Source: Pleodorina starrii (Eukaryota; Chlorophyta; Chlorophyceae; Chlamydomonadales; Volvocaceae). From it: DNA of 64,000 bases. Below, in pieces: positions 54,601-64,000 of this stretch. Location of the stretch: NCBI GenBank assembly GCA_030267565.1, contig BRXU01000027.1, positions 915,001 to 979,000 of the forward strand, given 5' to 3'. Position numbers and translations under genes: made by a program. Under the pieces are notes generated by a model. The model saw only the letters and a program-made list of their open reading frames with translations. It searched no databases and was not told the origin of the DNA. How positions within the stretch are numbered: position 1 is the stretch's first letter; every line of letters starts with the position of its first letter.

Positions 54601-55645
54601 CGAGTGAACGCGGGGCGAGCCGCTATCCGCAGTACCGGCGTGTGTCCCCTACTGCCCGGGAATCGATCCATGACTCGGTGACAGACAGACCAGGCCGGGC
54701 CGGATGGTTTCACCAAGGCCGAAATCGCACCGCCTAGGAGCTCCTAATACACTACACTGTGGTGTGAACGTGTAATATGCCGCAGCACTGCAGCTTTACT
54801 GTACTTACGGTGTGCAGCAGCAGTTGTTGCTGGCTCTGCATGTCGTCCCCCTGACCTGCGGGGACCAGGGCGAGGGGATCTCCGGGGTTGGACGCACAGC
54901 AAGCGCTCTGGGAGACACTGGCTGAAACGAATTACGATTGATCGATTAGCGTTGTGGCTTCGATAGGGTTTCTCACAGTACGATACCAGGGCATTTGGCA
55001 ACACACCAGGGCATATGGCAGAGTCGCCCCCCCTATCCCTTACCTGGGCTGACGGGGAACTGCGCCACCCGCACCAGCTTGACCTGCCCGGGCCCCACGG
55101 AGGTGAAGTTGCGCGCGTAGACAGTGCAGCGCATGGAGCTGTAATTGTTGCCTGCACCATCACCATCAGCACCACACGACGAGCAAGCCAGAAGTCGCGC
55201 ACCAGGAATGGGAGTAACGCCGAAGGAGCAGGTTGTGCAGCTTCGGCACGTGTCAGACGTCCGCACACACCTGTCCGGGAAAGGAGCTGGTACAGCATCC
55301 CCAGCTGCAAGGTGCACATGTCGTTCAGGTCGGCTGAGCGCACTTCCGAGCCCGTGACAGTTGTGTCCGAGGTAAGCGTGTAGGCCCGCCGTGTGAGCGT
55401 CACCGCATGCCGGTCACCTGCGGTCGTTCGGAAAAAACCGTATGGTCTCGCCACGTCCTCATTTGCCCGCCAAGAGCACAAGTGACAGGCTGCGGTCCAC
55501 ACTCACCGCCACAGATGCACCTCCTGTTCCCTTGCGCATTGAGGCCCAAGCGCAAAGGAGAAGCTTGCGACGACTGCGTTCGGCCCTGACGCCCCAATGC
55601 TGGCCCTGCCGTCGGCGAGCATCCTCCCAAAGACGATACCACCAT
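51669..55645 (-). CDS. CSK: Chloroplast sensor kinase (CSK)-like GAF/histidine-kinase protein
   Basis: complement(join(51669..53596, 54053..54530, 54809..54921, 55044..55151, 55271..55417, 55507..55645)) gives 2913 nt, 970 residues, with all introns GT-AG and in phase. The start MVVSSLGGCS leads a Ser/Arg-rich transit-like peptide. Exons 2-5 form a GAF-like sensor (CTLQLGMLYQLLSRT; VFPLVDCGVLVGLLVVEM). The DHp-like helix is GLLREAQRPLSTLNTFGAML, where the H-box H-E-x-x-x-P-L reads R371-E-A-Q-R-P-L. The C-terminal ATPase-like region (GYMLDIALQCTPRGGQVCV; LSVEIAQELAQQAGGHLTVS) keeps the fold signature but has a weak N-box. Long Ala/Gly/Gln/Ser tracts sit between. CSK couples photosynthetic redox state to plastid transcription. 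The missing phospho-acceptor His suggests a modified mechanism. A PAP11-like gene lies only 13 kb away, probably by chance. Confidence 0.85.
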
Positions 55646-56030
55646 GAATTAAACTTTGCACAGCTTTGAACTTTATGACGGAAGTGAAGCCCGTTGTTTC
55701 CGCGATGACGCCAGCTCAGCCCCGCCAGTCGTTTTACGAGTCCTAGGAGGACGAGTAAGTGGACCCGCACTCCTGCCTAACGGAGGAATGTGCTAAAATG
55801 CAGTTTCGCAAGGCCCTGCGTGCGTTGGCGCGGTTCGTAGTAGGCTCAGGCACCTCGGCGTGCGTGCGCCTAATGCACGGTTGTATTAGGTGTTAGTAAT
55901 GAATGACCTGACTCGCAGTGCAACTGTGCATCAGACAATGTCGGCGCCGCGACTGTACAAAGCGTGCCAGCACTGCCAGCCTCGCAGAAAAGCGAATAAA
56001 GTAATACCGTACGGCATCATACGTCGTCTT
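55646..56030. promoter_or_regulatory. CSK 5' region up to the repeat boundary
   Basis: 385 bp upstream of the CSK start, ending exactly where the long direct repeat begins (56031). It should hold the CSK promoter and 5' UTR. No motif can be assigned. Confidence 0.4.
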
Positions 56031-56927
56031 GAAACTGCGGTGTCCCTGAGTCACATTTCCAAAAATGAACTGTTTGGCATTGCACACGCAGGCTAACTGA
56101 GGGCAAGTTTCGCTTCTGCGCAAGCCCACGTGCGTGCGCGAACCTGTGCGGAGCGTGCTGTGGCCACGACGGGCCACGGGCCCCTACGGGCCTCCTTCCG
56201 GAAGGTGGCCAGAGTCAGACCGCACCGATACTTTAATACCGTACGTACATGGGCACGCGCCCCGAACGGCGAATATTAGTAGCAAGCGTCCTGCGCTCCG
56301 GGTACTGCTCTGAGTTTCGTTCGGTCCTTAGTAGTCATCTTGCCCTAACGCCCCGCGCTCTGCCCTTAACCCTTTCAGCCCTACACCATTCACACACCGA
56401 GTATGATTTCTCCATACATGCTTTGCGGTCATGCTAATTATTAGCCCTTCCACCTGATCATCACCCATCTGACGGTCATCGAGGTGTCACACACCACACC
56501 CCCACCTCCACACCAACGGCATTGTACCATGATTTTCTCCGGCAGCCCGCCCCACCCCTTCGGAGCAGCAAGTTCCCACCTCGGCCTCAGCCCTTGCCAT
56601 ACAGCCGTCCGCCCCCCATTGTGGCACAAAGCTCAACCCGAGCCCGGTGCCAGGACCGGGGCCGGGGGGGGTGTCGACAGTGTCGCTTGCACGTGCAGAG
56701 ACCTGCCGGCCACTCGCACTGCCACCAGCATCAGCAGATACACCTCCACGCCCCAGATCCTCGACACCACCCGAATCCCATTCCGCAGCGCATCCCAAGT
56801 TTGATGAAGTGCACGTGACGCGCTGCATGCGCCGCCATATGTGCAGTGCGCGGAGCGCCCCTCGCGCCCTCGGCTCAGCTCCACCCTCAGCTCCGCCCTC
56901 AGCCCCGCCCTCGGCTCAGCTCCGCCC

Positions 56928-57034
56928 TCAGCTGTGCACCTCCGCTGCCGGGCGCTCCGCCAGGATCTCGTCGATGAGGCCCCACGACTTGGCCTCCTCA
57001 GCCGACATGAACGAGTCCCGGTCCAGAGTCTTCT
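56928..57034 (-). pseudogene. Orphan last exon of ClpP-family gene (duplicated fragment)
   Basis: The minus strand encodes [20 protein letters not shown], then [14 protein letters not shown] and TGA, after an acceptor gccgcag|AG. This is the ClpP C-terminus with the catalytic-Asp region ([12 protein letters not shown]). In this copy the upstream gene is cut off: only the last 13 nt of the preceding exon (57438-57450) remain before the retrotransposon. It therefore has no start codon and no promoter of its own. Confidence 0.85.
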
Positions 57035-57402
57035 CTGCGGCGGCCAACGAAAGTCCAGCGGGGCGGCAAGACAAGACAGGGAAAGAAACCGGATGCGTTC
57101 AAGGGGACAACCAAGGTAGCCAGGGTCGCCGATGGCACCGAGCGAAGGGAACAGCTGCAGGGTCCCGCGACACAGGCGCATGCCTACATACGGTCGTCTT
57201 GCGGGGATAGCGCGCAGGCGTGTATCCGGGCGCGCATAGGAACGGAGAGAATTTCTTGCAAATTTCTTGCAAGCGAGCAGGACAACGCCGAGCCTCGAGG
57301 CAAGGCGTGCCCAGGGGTGTACCTGGCATTGCGCGGCTGAGCGCATGCACGGTGGAATGGTGTCGGCAAGTGTGGTATGAGGTACCCGTGCGCTGACGCA
57401 CT

Positions 57403-57441
57403 CACGCACGCACGCGCGCACGCACGCACGCACGCACCCGC
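57403..57441. repeat. (CGCA)n microsatellite in ClpP intron
   Basis: A CGCA/CACG run next to the ClpP splice donor; also present in the right copy at about 63928-63966. Confidence 0.8.
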
Positions 57442-57473
57442 CATCTCCCGGCGGGTGCGTGCGTGCGTGCGTG
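57419..57473. repeat. 23-bp inverted repeat at the retrotransposon 5' junction
   Basis: Bases 57451-57473 (GCGGGTGCGTGCGTGCGTGC...) are the exact reverse complement of 57419-57441, separated by a 9-nt loop (CATCTCCCG). The right arm lies between the end of the duplicated host DNA and the start of the element. It looks like filler DNA copied backwards from the flank. Confidence 0.85.
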
Positions 57474-57517
57474 TCTTTCCATCCAAGCTTTCAAATGCCC
57501 AGCAAAATGCCCAGCTA

Positions 57518-58570
57518 ATGCCATCACCGGTTAGATCACCGAAGTCGGGACGGAAGGGTAGCAAACGTTTCAACAGTCCTCAGAGCGACAACTGTTTTAG
57601 CTCCAAGGCTCAAAGACTAGACGCCCAGGTAGTTGCCAGACGCCAGGAGCTCCGTGCAGAGTTTGAAGCCGCCATGAGCCAACCTCTCACGAGGGCGGAC
57701 CTCGACGCTGTCCTAAGCGCGGCGATGGATAAGCAACGTGTACTGTTCACTAAGGAGGTGGCTGACAAGTTGGCGGAGGGGTTCGACAAGTTGAAGGTGG
57801 ACGTGACTGGAGAGCTGGTAGTCATCATTGAACAGAAGATTGATCAGAAAATGGAGCAGCTGTACCGCCCGGGAAAGCTGCTTGTTCGGGCTCCTCCGGC
57901 GATCATTGAACAACTGGCCTCGACATTGGACAAAGCGCTCCAGGACACCAGCTGCTTTGGCAGGATACACGTCGACGTCATTCCCCGGCTGGATTCTCGC
58001 GCGGCGGCACCAACTATCCAGCTTACAGAGGCCGGGCGCCACGCAGGCTGCGCGATGGCGGATGTGGTGTTCAACGCGGACAGCCGGGGCCGCGTCATCA
58101 CCGCGCTCAGACACGTTCAGAGGCAGCTTGGGGGGGCCACCTCCAACAACTTCGTGTTCCAGGACTCGCTAACGAAGCGGGGCCTCGAACTCAAAAAACA
58201 GCGGACGCCAACTTTCGCCCGGCTCCGGAACGAGGAGAACCGGGTCGTACGCTGGGTGAACGGCGTCGACATTCAGGTCAAGGACGACGGGGTCTGGCGG
58301 CCCTACAACGGACCATGGCAGCCTAGCAACACGGAGGGCCGCAACGGCAGCACGGCGGGCGTCGGCGGCAGCGCGGCGGGAGCCAGCAATGGACAGACGG
58401 CGGGCGGCAACCGCAATGCGTCAGGAGCGAATGCCGCGCCGCTCGGAAGTGGGACCGGCGGGGGCAGTGGCGGCGGGCAGACCAGGGTGGCTCTGGGGCG
58501 CGGGCGAGGGCAGGGTGGCGCTGGTGGCGTCCCCGCTCCGGGAACCTCTCCGATGGACACTCGGGTTTAG
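57518..58570 (+). CDS. Retrotransposon ORF1 (L1 ORF1p-like)
   Basis: 350 residues starting MPSPVRSPKSGRKG and ending in TAG (58568-58570). The order resembles L1 ORF1p: a basic N-terminus, a helical coiled-coil-like stretch (VADKLAEGFDKLKVD; EQKIDQKMEQLY), a probable RNA-binding domain (GRIHVDVIPRL; VVFNADSRGRVITAL), then FARLRNEENRVVRWVNGVDI. A Gly/Ala/Arg-rich tail has RGG-like runs (GRGRGQGG). No CCHC knuckle was seen. It likely packages element RNA. The start is the first ATG of the frame inside the element; the frame is open further upstream into flanking DNA. Confidence 0.82.
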   Translation: MPSPVRSPKSGRKGSKRFNSPQSDNCFSSKAQRLDAQVVARRQELRAEFEAAMSQPLTRADLDAVLSAAMDKQRVLFTKEVADKLAEGFDKLKVDVTGELVVIIEQKIDQKMEQLYRPGKLLVRAPPAIIEQLASTLDKALQDTSCFGRIHVDVIPRLDSRAAAPTIQLTEAGRHAGCAMADVVFNADSRGRVITALRHVQRQLGGATSNNFVFQDSLTKRGLELKKQRTPTFARLRNEENRVVRWVNGVDIQVKDDGVWRPYNGPWQPSNTEGRNGSTAGVGGSAAGASNGQTAGGNRNASGANAAPLGSGTGGGSGGGQTRVALGRGRGQGGAGGVPAPGTSPMDTRV

Positions 58571-61500
58571 GACCCTTCCCGGAGTAATGAACCGCTTCGC
58601 ATAATTCAGTGGAACTTGCGGGGCGTTACGGAATGGAAATTAGAGCAACGCGAGCTTCTCAATCTCGCACTGCGGTACGACATTGTCGTGCTTACTGAAA
58701 CTCACGGGACACTCACGGGCCGACTTTCTCGACTTATACCGGATGGGTCGCGGTGTTTTTTCGCTGGTCGTTCAAGGGATCGTGGGGGTGTCTGTGTTTG
58801 GGTTCATCAACGCATCGCGCGCTACGTAACGCATTGCACGTCGTCTGATGCCCCTAGGGGCATGAACAGTGTTTGGCTGCGGCTCCAGGGGGACGCGTTG
58901 GACCTCGGTGGTAACGGGCTGGTCATCGGTGCTGTCTATGCCGCACCTCTGGGGTCTCGTGTTTATTCGTTGGGTGGTCGCAGTTCGCAGGATAGCGTAA
59001 CGAGGCGTGTCATGGATAGGGTTCGCGCTCTGGTGCGGCGTTTTCAACAGCCTGGCGACGAGGTTCTGATGTTGGGCGATCTCAACGCCAGAGTTGCTGG
59101 AGCTAGCGAGCTTCCCGATGTCGACGGTGACGCGGAACTAGCAGAATTCACTCAAGCGGAGCTGGGGCAGGCCAACCTTTTGCGCGCCATCCCTCCACGT
59201 CGGTCCGAGGACACCTCAGATAATGTTTTCGGGCGGGCGCTGGCGGCCCTCTGTCAGGAATTGGAGCTGGTTGTTTTGAATGGTCGAGTGAACGGTGATC
59301 CTCAAGGCGCGTGCACGTTTTGGAGCCCTGCGGGACAGGGGCGTAGCATGATAGATTTGTTTGTCGCATCTCCCGCCCTGTTCTTCCGAGCGGATCGTCT
59401 GCAGGTCACGAACATACCCGTTGCGCAATCAGGAGTGAAGGTGGGCAGCCTCATGAGCGATCACTGCCCGGTGTCGCTTGACCTGAGGGTTCTGAGGCAG
59501 GGCGCCTCCCCAGCGGGTAGATCCAGTCCCAGAGCGCGCTTTGACGTGCGGCGCAAAGCCCGGTACGCTAGTCTTTTTGCTGCGGATGATGCCCCCTCTG
59601 TCCGGCGAATCGCCGACGCTGTTAACAAACTTGGCGCCGAGCTGGATAGTACGGCGGTTGTTGAGGTTATCACGATGGCGTGTTCGGCAGCGTTGGAAAA
59701 GGCTTTCGGGGGGCGTCTCAGTAGGGTCCGGCGGGTCAGGGAGGATCGGGATGCTCCTTGGTGGACCGATGAGTGCGCCACCGCCCGTAATGCGATGCTG
59801 CAGCACAAAGCCTATATGAGGGCGCACGGGCTTCTGGCTGACGAGCAAGCGCGGCTGGTCTTCTCCACGCTGCGTACTCGCTACCAGAGGCTTAGGAAGG
59901 ATGCTCGCGCCGCGTATAGTGTCTCCCATTTCACGTCCTTTCTGGAGGAGTGCAAGGGCGACCCCCGCGCACTGTGGCGACGGCTCAATCAGGGTTTGAA
60001 ACCCGACTGCCCCATCCGCGATGTCAATAGTTGGCGCGAGTATTTCGACGCGTTATACAATGATGAGGTTAATGCGTTTAGTGCGGTGAGGGCGGACTAT
60101 ATTCTGAACCTTTTTAACGGGCGTCCCCTCACAGCGCCACGCAACTGGGCCGGTAACGAAGGCGTAGCTCGGAATCAGAGGGTTGTTGCGGCGGCGTCCC
60201 TGAATGCCCCGTTTTCACTGGCGGAGGTCATCGCGGCCCTTAAATCATTGGCCAACCATAAATCGCCAGGCCTTGAGCGGGCTCCGGCGGAGTGTTACAA
60301 ATATGCCACCCGCAAAGTGGAGGATAAGGAAGAGCTCGTTCTTGCGCCGTACCTTTTGCGTCTGTTGGAGCATATCCGGTCCACGGGCGATTATCCCAAG
60401 CAGTTTGAGGTTTCGATCGTCACCCCTCTACACAAGAAGGGCGACGCGCTCGATCCGAGCAACTATCGTGGGTTGGCTGTTGGCGGGGCCCTCTCTAAGC
60501 TATATGCGAACCTTCTTGACCGGCGGTTGAAGGCTTGGGGAGAGAGTAGCGGCGCGCGCAGTCCTTACCAGGGGGGCTTCCGGTCCAAGCGTGGCACCAT
60601 CCACAACTTGTTCCTGCTACGGCACCTTACGGATCGTTGCCGCAGGGTACTCCCCAACGGTTCGAGCCAAGCACTTTTTGTTTGCCAGATCGATTTTGAG
60701 AAGGCCTTTGACCGGGTGAATAGGGACATGTTGTGGTTGCGTCTCGAGGAAAGAGGGGTCACAGGCTCGGCACTGGCGGCTCTGAAGCGCTGCTATGAGC
60801 GGGTGGAACTGCGGGTCAAGGTTAACGGCACGACGGGAGCGGCGTTCCCTTCTTCGCAAGGTGTGAAACAGGGATGCCCGATGAGCCCAACGCTGTTTGG
60901 TTTCTTCGTAGAAGGGTATGCCGACTACGTCGACGCCCTTGACGTCGCGCTCCCAGATGCCATGGCGGCCCCAGACTGCCCAGACGTCGAAGGTCGGCGA
61001 GTGCCTCTAGCCCTGTATGCGGACGACTTAAGCCTTTTCGCGGCGACAAAGCGACGTTTGATGAGCTTGCTTAGAGCTTTACGGGAGTGGTCCGAGGTGT
61101 TTGGTCTTACCGTTAATGCGAGGAAGTGTGAGCTGCTGCTCTTCCACCCCAGTGATCAGGTTAGGAGTCACTTCTACGCGATCAACGGCCTGGTTACTAT
61201 GCGCGTTTTGGAGGACGGGCTGCCGGTGGACCGGCCCATCACCTGGAAGCCGCGCGCACGTTATCTCGGGCTACATTTTGGCCCTAATAGTTCCTTTGCG
61301 TCGTGCACGGACGAACTCTACGTCGCGGGCCAGCGGGCTATGTTTTCCCTGCTTAGCAAGTTGCGTCGACAGGGGCTATTCGGCTATTGTTACCTTCCGT
61401 CGGAATGAAATGCTTTAATGCGCAAGTCCGTTCTGTTCTGTCTTATGGTTCGCAGTTGTGGGGTGTCGATTTGGTTTTAGCGTTGCTCGAGAGGGGTTTC

Positions 61501-62359
61501 CCGGCTAACGAGGCACCGCGTTCCTGTTATTTTGAGGTCGCTACTCGGGATCGCATGGTCAAGCTGCAAATCGCCTTTATGAAGCAGCTGGTCGGAGCTT
61601 CCGTCCCGCCCCTTCAATTGTTGTTTAGGGAACTAGGGCAGATGCCGCTGCAGATGTACTGGGCTGAATCTGTGTTTCGTTTTTGGAACAGTATGGTTGA
61701 GAACACTAGCAGCATATACCACAGTGTTTTTCGTCACGAGATCCGGCTGGCATTGGAATCGGATTTGCAGGGGGACGGCTGGGGAACTAAGATCATTCGG
61801 GCTCTGAACATCTTAAGGCATGACTGGCCGGAGGATGCGACGGCGGGTACCATCGACGCCAGGGTTAGACGGTACTCTACGTGCAAGCTCGACGATGAGG
61901 CGCTGTTGGACACTCTTAGGGGGCGCATTAACGATGATTGGGCCAGTGACAGGTTGGCCGTCGACCCGTGCTCTTTCGTTACGGATGGCAGGAAGCCAGG
62001 CGTGAAAATGTGCCGTCACAAGCACTGGATGGGGCAGCCGAAGCAGTTTGAGGGTTACATTCCCCCGGCGCACCACCGTGCCCTTCTCCGTTTCCGGTTA
62101 TGCGTATCAGACCTGGCGGTTAATAGCGAGAGTAATCGAGCCAGGGAGTTGCGTGTGTGCAAGGCGTGTCGCATTAATGGTGCCGTCGAGGACGAGAAGC
62201 ACTTCCTGTTGGAGTGTTCTGCTCTCGTGTCAGCGCGGCAGAAGCTTTGGGACCTGGGTGTACCGGAGGGAGCGAGTGTTGCAAATAGACGATCAGCGCG
62301 GTCTTGCAAAGGTTGTTTATGACATGTTTTGCTTTCGGCGCGAGCGCATCGCCGTGTAG
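58571..62359 (+). pseudogene. Retrotransposon ORF2 (endonuclease-reverse transcriptase), frame-disrupted
   Basis: The frame continues directly from ORF1 after one TAG and has no ATG before the endonuclease (IIQWNLRG at about 58604). The first in-frame ATG (58862) is inside that domain. Endonuclease marks: TETHG, GDLNAR, SMIDLFVAS and SDHCPVSLDL. RT marks: VTPLHKKGD, NYRGLAVG, QGGFRSKRGT, IDFEKAFDRV, SQGVKQGCPMSPTLF, LYADDLSLF. The frame stops at 61408, resumes at -1 (KCFNAQVRSVLSYGSQLWGV ...), and near 62270 returns to the original frame to end at TAG 62357-62359 (RGLAKVVYDMF). A Cys/His stretch (CKACRINGAVEDEKHFLLEC) lies at about 62160-62220. The breaks are described only; the copy is probably not autonomous as read. 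Confidence 0.85.
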
Positions 62360-62555
62360 AGTCGATGGAGACTCCTTCTCAGGTCATGTTGTGCTTTTGT
62401 GACGTATCTGTCTTATGTTGTCTTTATGCCCTTTCTGCTACGGTTGATTTTTCCTTACTTTTTGTTCCTTTTGCTTGACTGAGGCGGTTCATGAGCCTTC
62501 GGGTTCGTTTGAACCGTACGAGCTCACTGAAGCTTGTAACATCATCCATCCATCC

Positions 62556-63975
62556 GAAACTGCGGTGTCCCCGAGTCACATTTCCAAAAATGAACTGTTT
62601 GGCATTGCACACGCAGGCTAACTGAGGGCAAGTTTCGCTTCTGCGCAAGCCCACGTGCGTGCGCGAACCTGTGCGGAGCGTGCTGTGGCCACGACGGGCC
62701 ACGGGCCCCTACGGGCCTCCTTCCGGAAGGTGGCCAGAGTCAGACCGCACCGATACTTTAATACCGTACGTACATGGGCACGCGCCCCGAACGGCGAATA
62801 TTAGTAGCAAGCGTCCTGCGCTCCGGGTACTGCTCTGAGTTTCGTTCGGTCCTCAGTAGTCATCTTGCCCTAACGCCCCGCGCTCTGCCCTTAACCCTTT
62901 CAGCCCTACACCATTCACACACCGAGTATGATTTCTCCATACATGCTTTGCGGTCATGCTAATTATTAGCCCTTCCACCTGATCATCACCCATCTGACGG
63001 TCATCGAGGTGTCACACACCACACCCCCACCTCCACACCAACGGCATTGTACCATGATTTTCTCCGGCAGCCCGCCCCACCCCTTCGGAGCAGCAAGTTC
63101 CCACCTCGGCCTCAGCCCTTGCCATACAGCCGTCCGCCCCCCATTGTGGCACAGAGCTCAACCCGAGCCCGGTGCCAGGACCGGGGCCGGGGGGGGTGTC
63201 GACAGTGTCGCTTGCACGTGCAGAGACCTGCCGGCCACTCGCGCTGCCACCAGCATCAGCAGATACACCTCCACGCCCCAGATCCTCGACACCACCCGAA
63301 TCCCATTCCGCAGCGCATCCCAAGTTTGATGAAGTGCACGTGACGCGCTGCATGCGCCGCCATATGCGCAGTGCGCGGAGCGCCCCTCGCGCCCTCGGCT
63401 CAGCTCCACCCTCAGCTCCGCCCTCAGCCCCGCCCTCGGCTCAGCTCCGCCCTCAGCTGTGCACCTCCGCTGCCGGGCGCTCCGCCAGGATCTCGTCGAT
63501 GAGGCCCCACGACTTGGCCTCCTCAGCCGACATGAACGAGTCCCGGTCCAGAGTCTTCTCTGCGGCGGCCAACGAAAGTCCAGCGGGGCGGCAAGACAAG
63601 ACAGGGAAAGAAACCGGATGCGTTCAAGGGGACAACCAAGGTAGCCAGGGTCGCCGATGGCACCGAGCGAAGGGAACAGCTGCAGGGTCCCGCGACACAG
63701 GCGCATGCCTACATACGGTCGTCTTGCGGGGATAGCGCGCAGGCGTGTATCCGGGCGCGCATAGGAACGGAGAGAATTTCTTGCAAATTTCTTGCAAGCG
63801 AGCAGGACAACGCCGAGCCTCGAGGCAAGGCGTGCCCAGGGGTGTACCTGGCATTGCGCGGCTGAGCGCATGCACGGTGGAATGGTGTCGGCAAGTGTGG
63901 TATGAGGTACCCGTGCGCTGACGCACTCACGCACGCACGCGCGCACGCACGCACGCACGCACCCGCCATCTCCCG
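62556..63975. repeat. 1420-bp direct repeat, right copy (giant target-site duplication)
   Basis: The right copy of 56031-57450. It begins straight after the CATC tail of the element and continues without a break into the rest of the ClpP gene (63976 onward), so this copy keeps the native gene context. Confidence 0.93.
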
Positions 63976-64000
63976 CGTGCAGCCCGTGTGGCGGATGTAG
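63453..64000 (-). CDS. ClpP-family protease subunit, C-terminal two exons (5' part outside window)
   Basis: complement(join(63453..63559, 63963..>64000)). The upstream exon reads [12 protein letters not shown], the donor is G|gtgcgt, and the last exon encodes [20 protein letters not shown] and runs to TGA. HTG, DRDxFMSAEEA and GLIDEIL are ClpP hallmarks. The Asp of DRD matches the third member of the Ser-His-Asp triad, which favours an active ClpP over ClpR, but Ser and His lie off the window. It is a subunit of the Clp protease core in plastid or mitochondrion. A short CTCAGCTCCGCCCT repeat cluster follows the stop. Its 3' end is the sequence duplicated to the left of the retrotransposon. 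Confidence 0.82.

Larger units (their letters stand above)
56031..57450. repeat. 1420-bp direct repeat, left copy (giant target-site duplication)
   Basis: Identical to 62556-63975 (offset 6525) except at five positions by eye (about 56047, 56329, 56629, 56718, 56842), all transitions, with no indels. It holds host DNA: the last exon, last intron and downstream region of a ClpP-family gene (minus strand). The left copy joins unique DNA upstream of CSK. Its right end stops within a ClpP exon, 13 nt inside the splice donor. Confidence 0.93.
57474..62555 (+). mobile_element. L1-like non-LTR retrotransposon with (CATC)n tail
   Basis: A 5.1-kb LINE: short leader, ORF1, ORF2 (apurinic-type endonuclease, reverse transcriptase, C-terminal Cys/His region), a 3' UTR of about 200 bp, and a 3' tail of CATC repeats (62541-62555) instead of poly(A). 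The RT with LYADD, the endonuclease upstream of it and the two-ORF layout place it in the L1 superfamily, as in other green algae. Codon usage is less GC3-rich than in the host genes. It sits exactly between the two 1420-bp copies. ORF2 contains two single-base frame changes (about 61390-61408 and 62255-62285). Confidence 0.92.

Noticed and set aside
57377..57517. Upstream extension of ORF1 into the left flank
   Set aside because: The frame is open there, but it runs through the duplicated ClpP microsatellite and the inverted filler. The first ATG inside the element (57518) is the sensible start.
56031..63975. The long flanking direct repeats looked like LTRs of a retrotransposon
   Set aside because: The repeats contain a host ClpP exon and intron and lack TG...CA ends, a primer-binding site or polypurine tract. 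The internal proteins are LINE-type (endonuclease plus RT, no gag-pol protease or integrase).

Overview
The window looks like nuclear DNA of a volvocine (Chlamydomonas-like) green alga. It is strongly GC-rich, genes are split by many short GT-AG introns, exons have very GC-rich third positions, and low-complexity Ala/Gly/Gln tracts are common. Several products are plastid proteins or an algal-type axonemal protein, and a TGTAA (the usual volvocine poly(A) signal) follows one gene. I rebuilt eight host gene models whose exon phases all close. A ninth host gene and the first gene are cut by the window edges. Species cannot be fixed from sequence alone.

Layout, left to right: (1) <1-1974 +, 3' part of an OPR-like helical-repeat protein. 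(2) 2823-4167 -, EngB/YihA-type organellar GTPase. (3) 5041-9318 -, secretory GT2-like glycosyltransferase, 8 exons, one GC-AG intron. (4) 10475-18050 -, 2056-residue fusion of a Cas4/Dna2-like Fe-S nuclease, an RNase H-like region and a UPF1/Dna2-like SF1 helicase. (5) 18547-19631 +, kinetochore protein SPC24, divergent from (4). (6) 21102-31975 -, 2586-residue FAP42-like central-apparatus protein with five guanylate-kinase-like modules and one adenylate-kinase module. (7) 32381-38845 +, plastid MurE-like protein (PAP11 type) with a degraded Mur-ligase active site, 12 exons. (8) 39847-48729 -, DEAH-box RNA helicase, 17 exons. (9) 48730-51668, gene-free and rich in microsatellites. (10) 51669-55645 -, chloroplast sensor kinase (CSK). 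(11) 56031-63975, an L1-like non-LTR retrotransposon (about 57474-62555) lying exactly between two direct copies of a 1420-bp host segment. (12) 63453->64000 -, 3' end of a ClpP-family protease gene, partly copied as an orphan fragment left of the retrotransposon.

The genes do not form one pathway. Four (EngB, PAP11, CSK, ClpP) probably act in the plastid. The two divergent pairs (helicase/SPC24 and FAP42/PAP11) share 5' regions of about 0.4-0.5 kb.

The most unusual structure is the right end. An L1-like element sits inside what looks like a giant (1420-bp) target-site duplication. The two copies differ at only five positions, all transitions. The 5' junction carries a 23-bp inverted copy of the flank. 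ORF1 and ORF2 share a frame separated by a single TAG.
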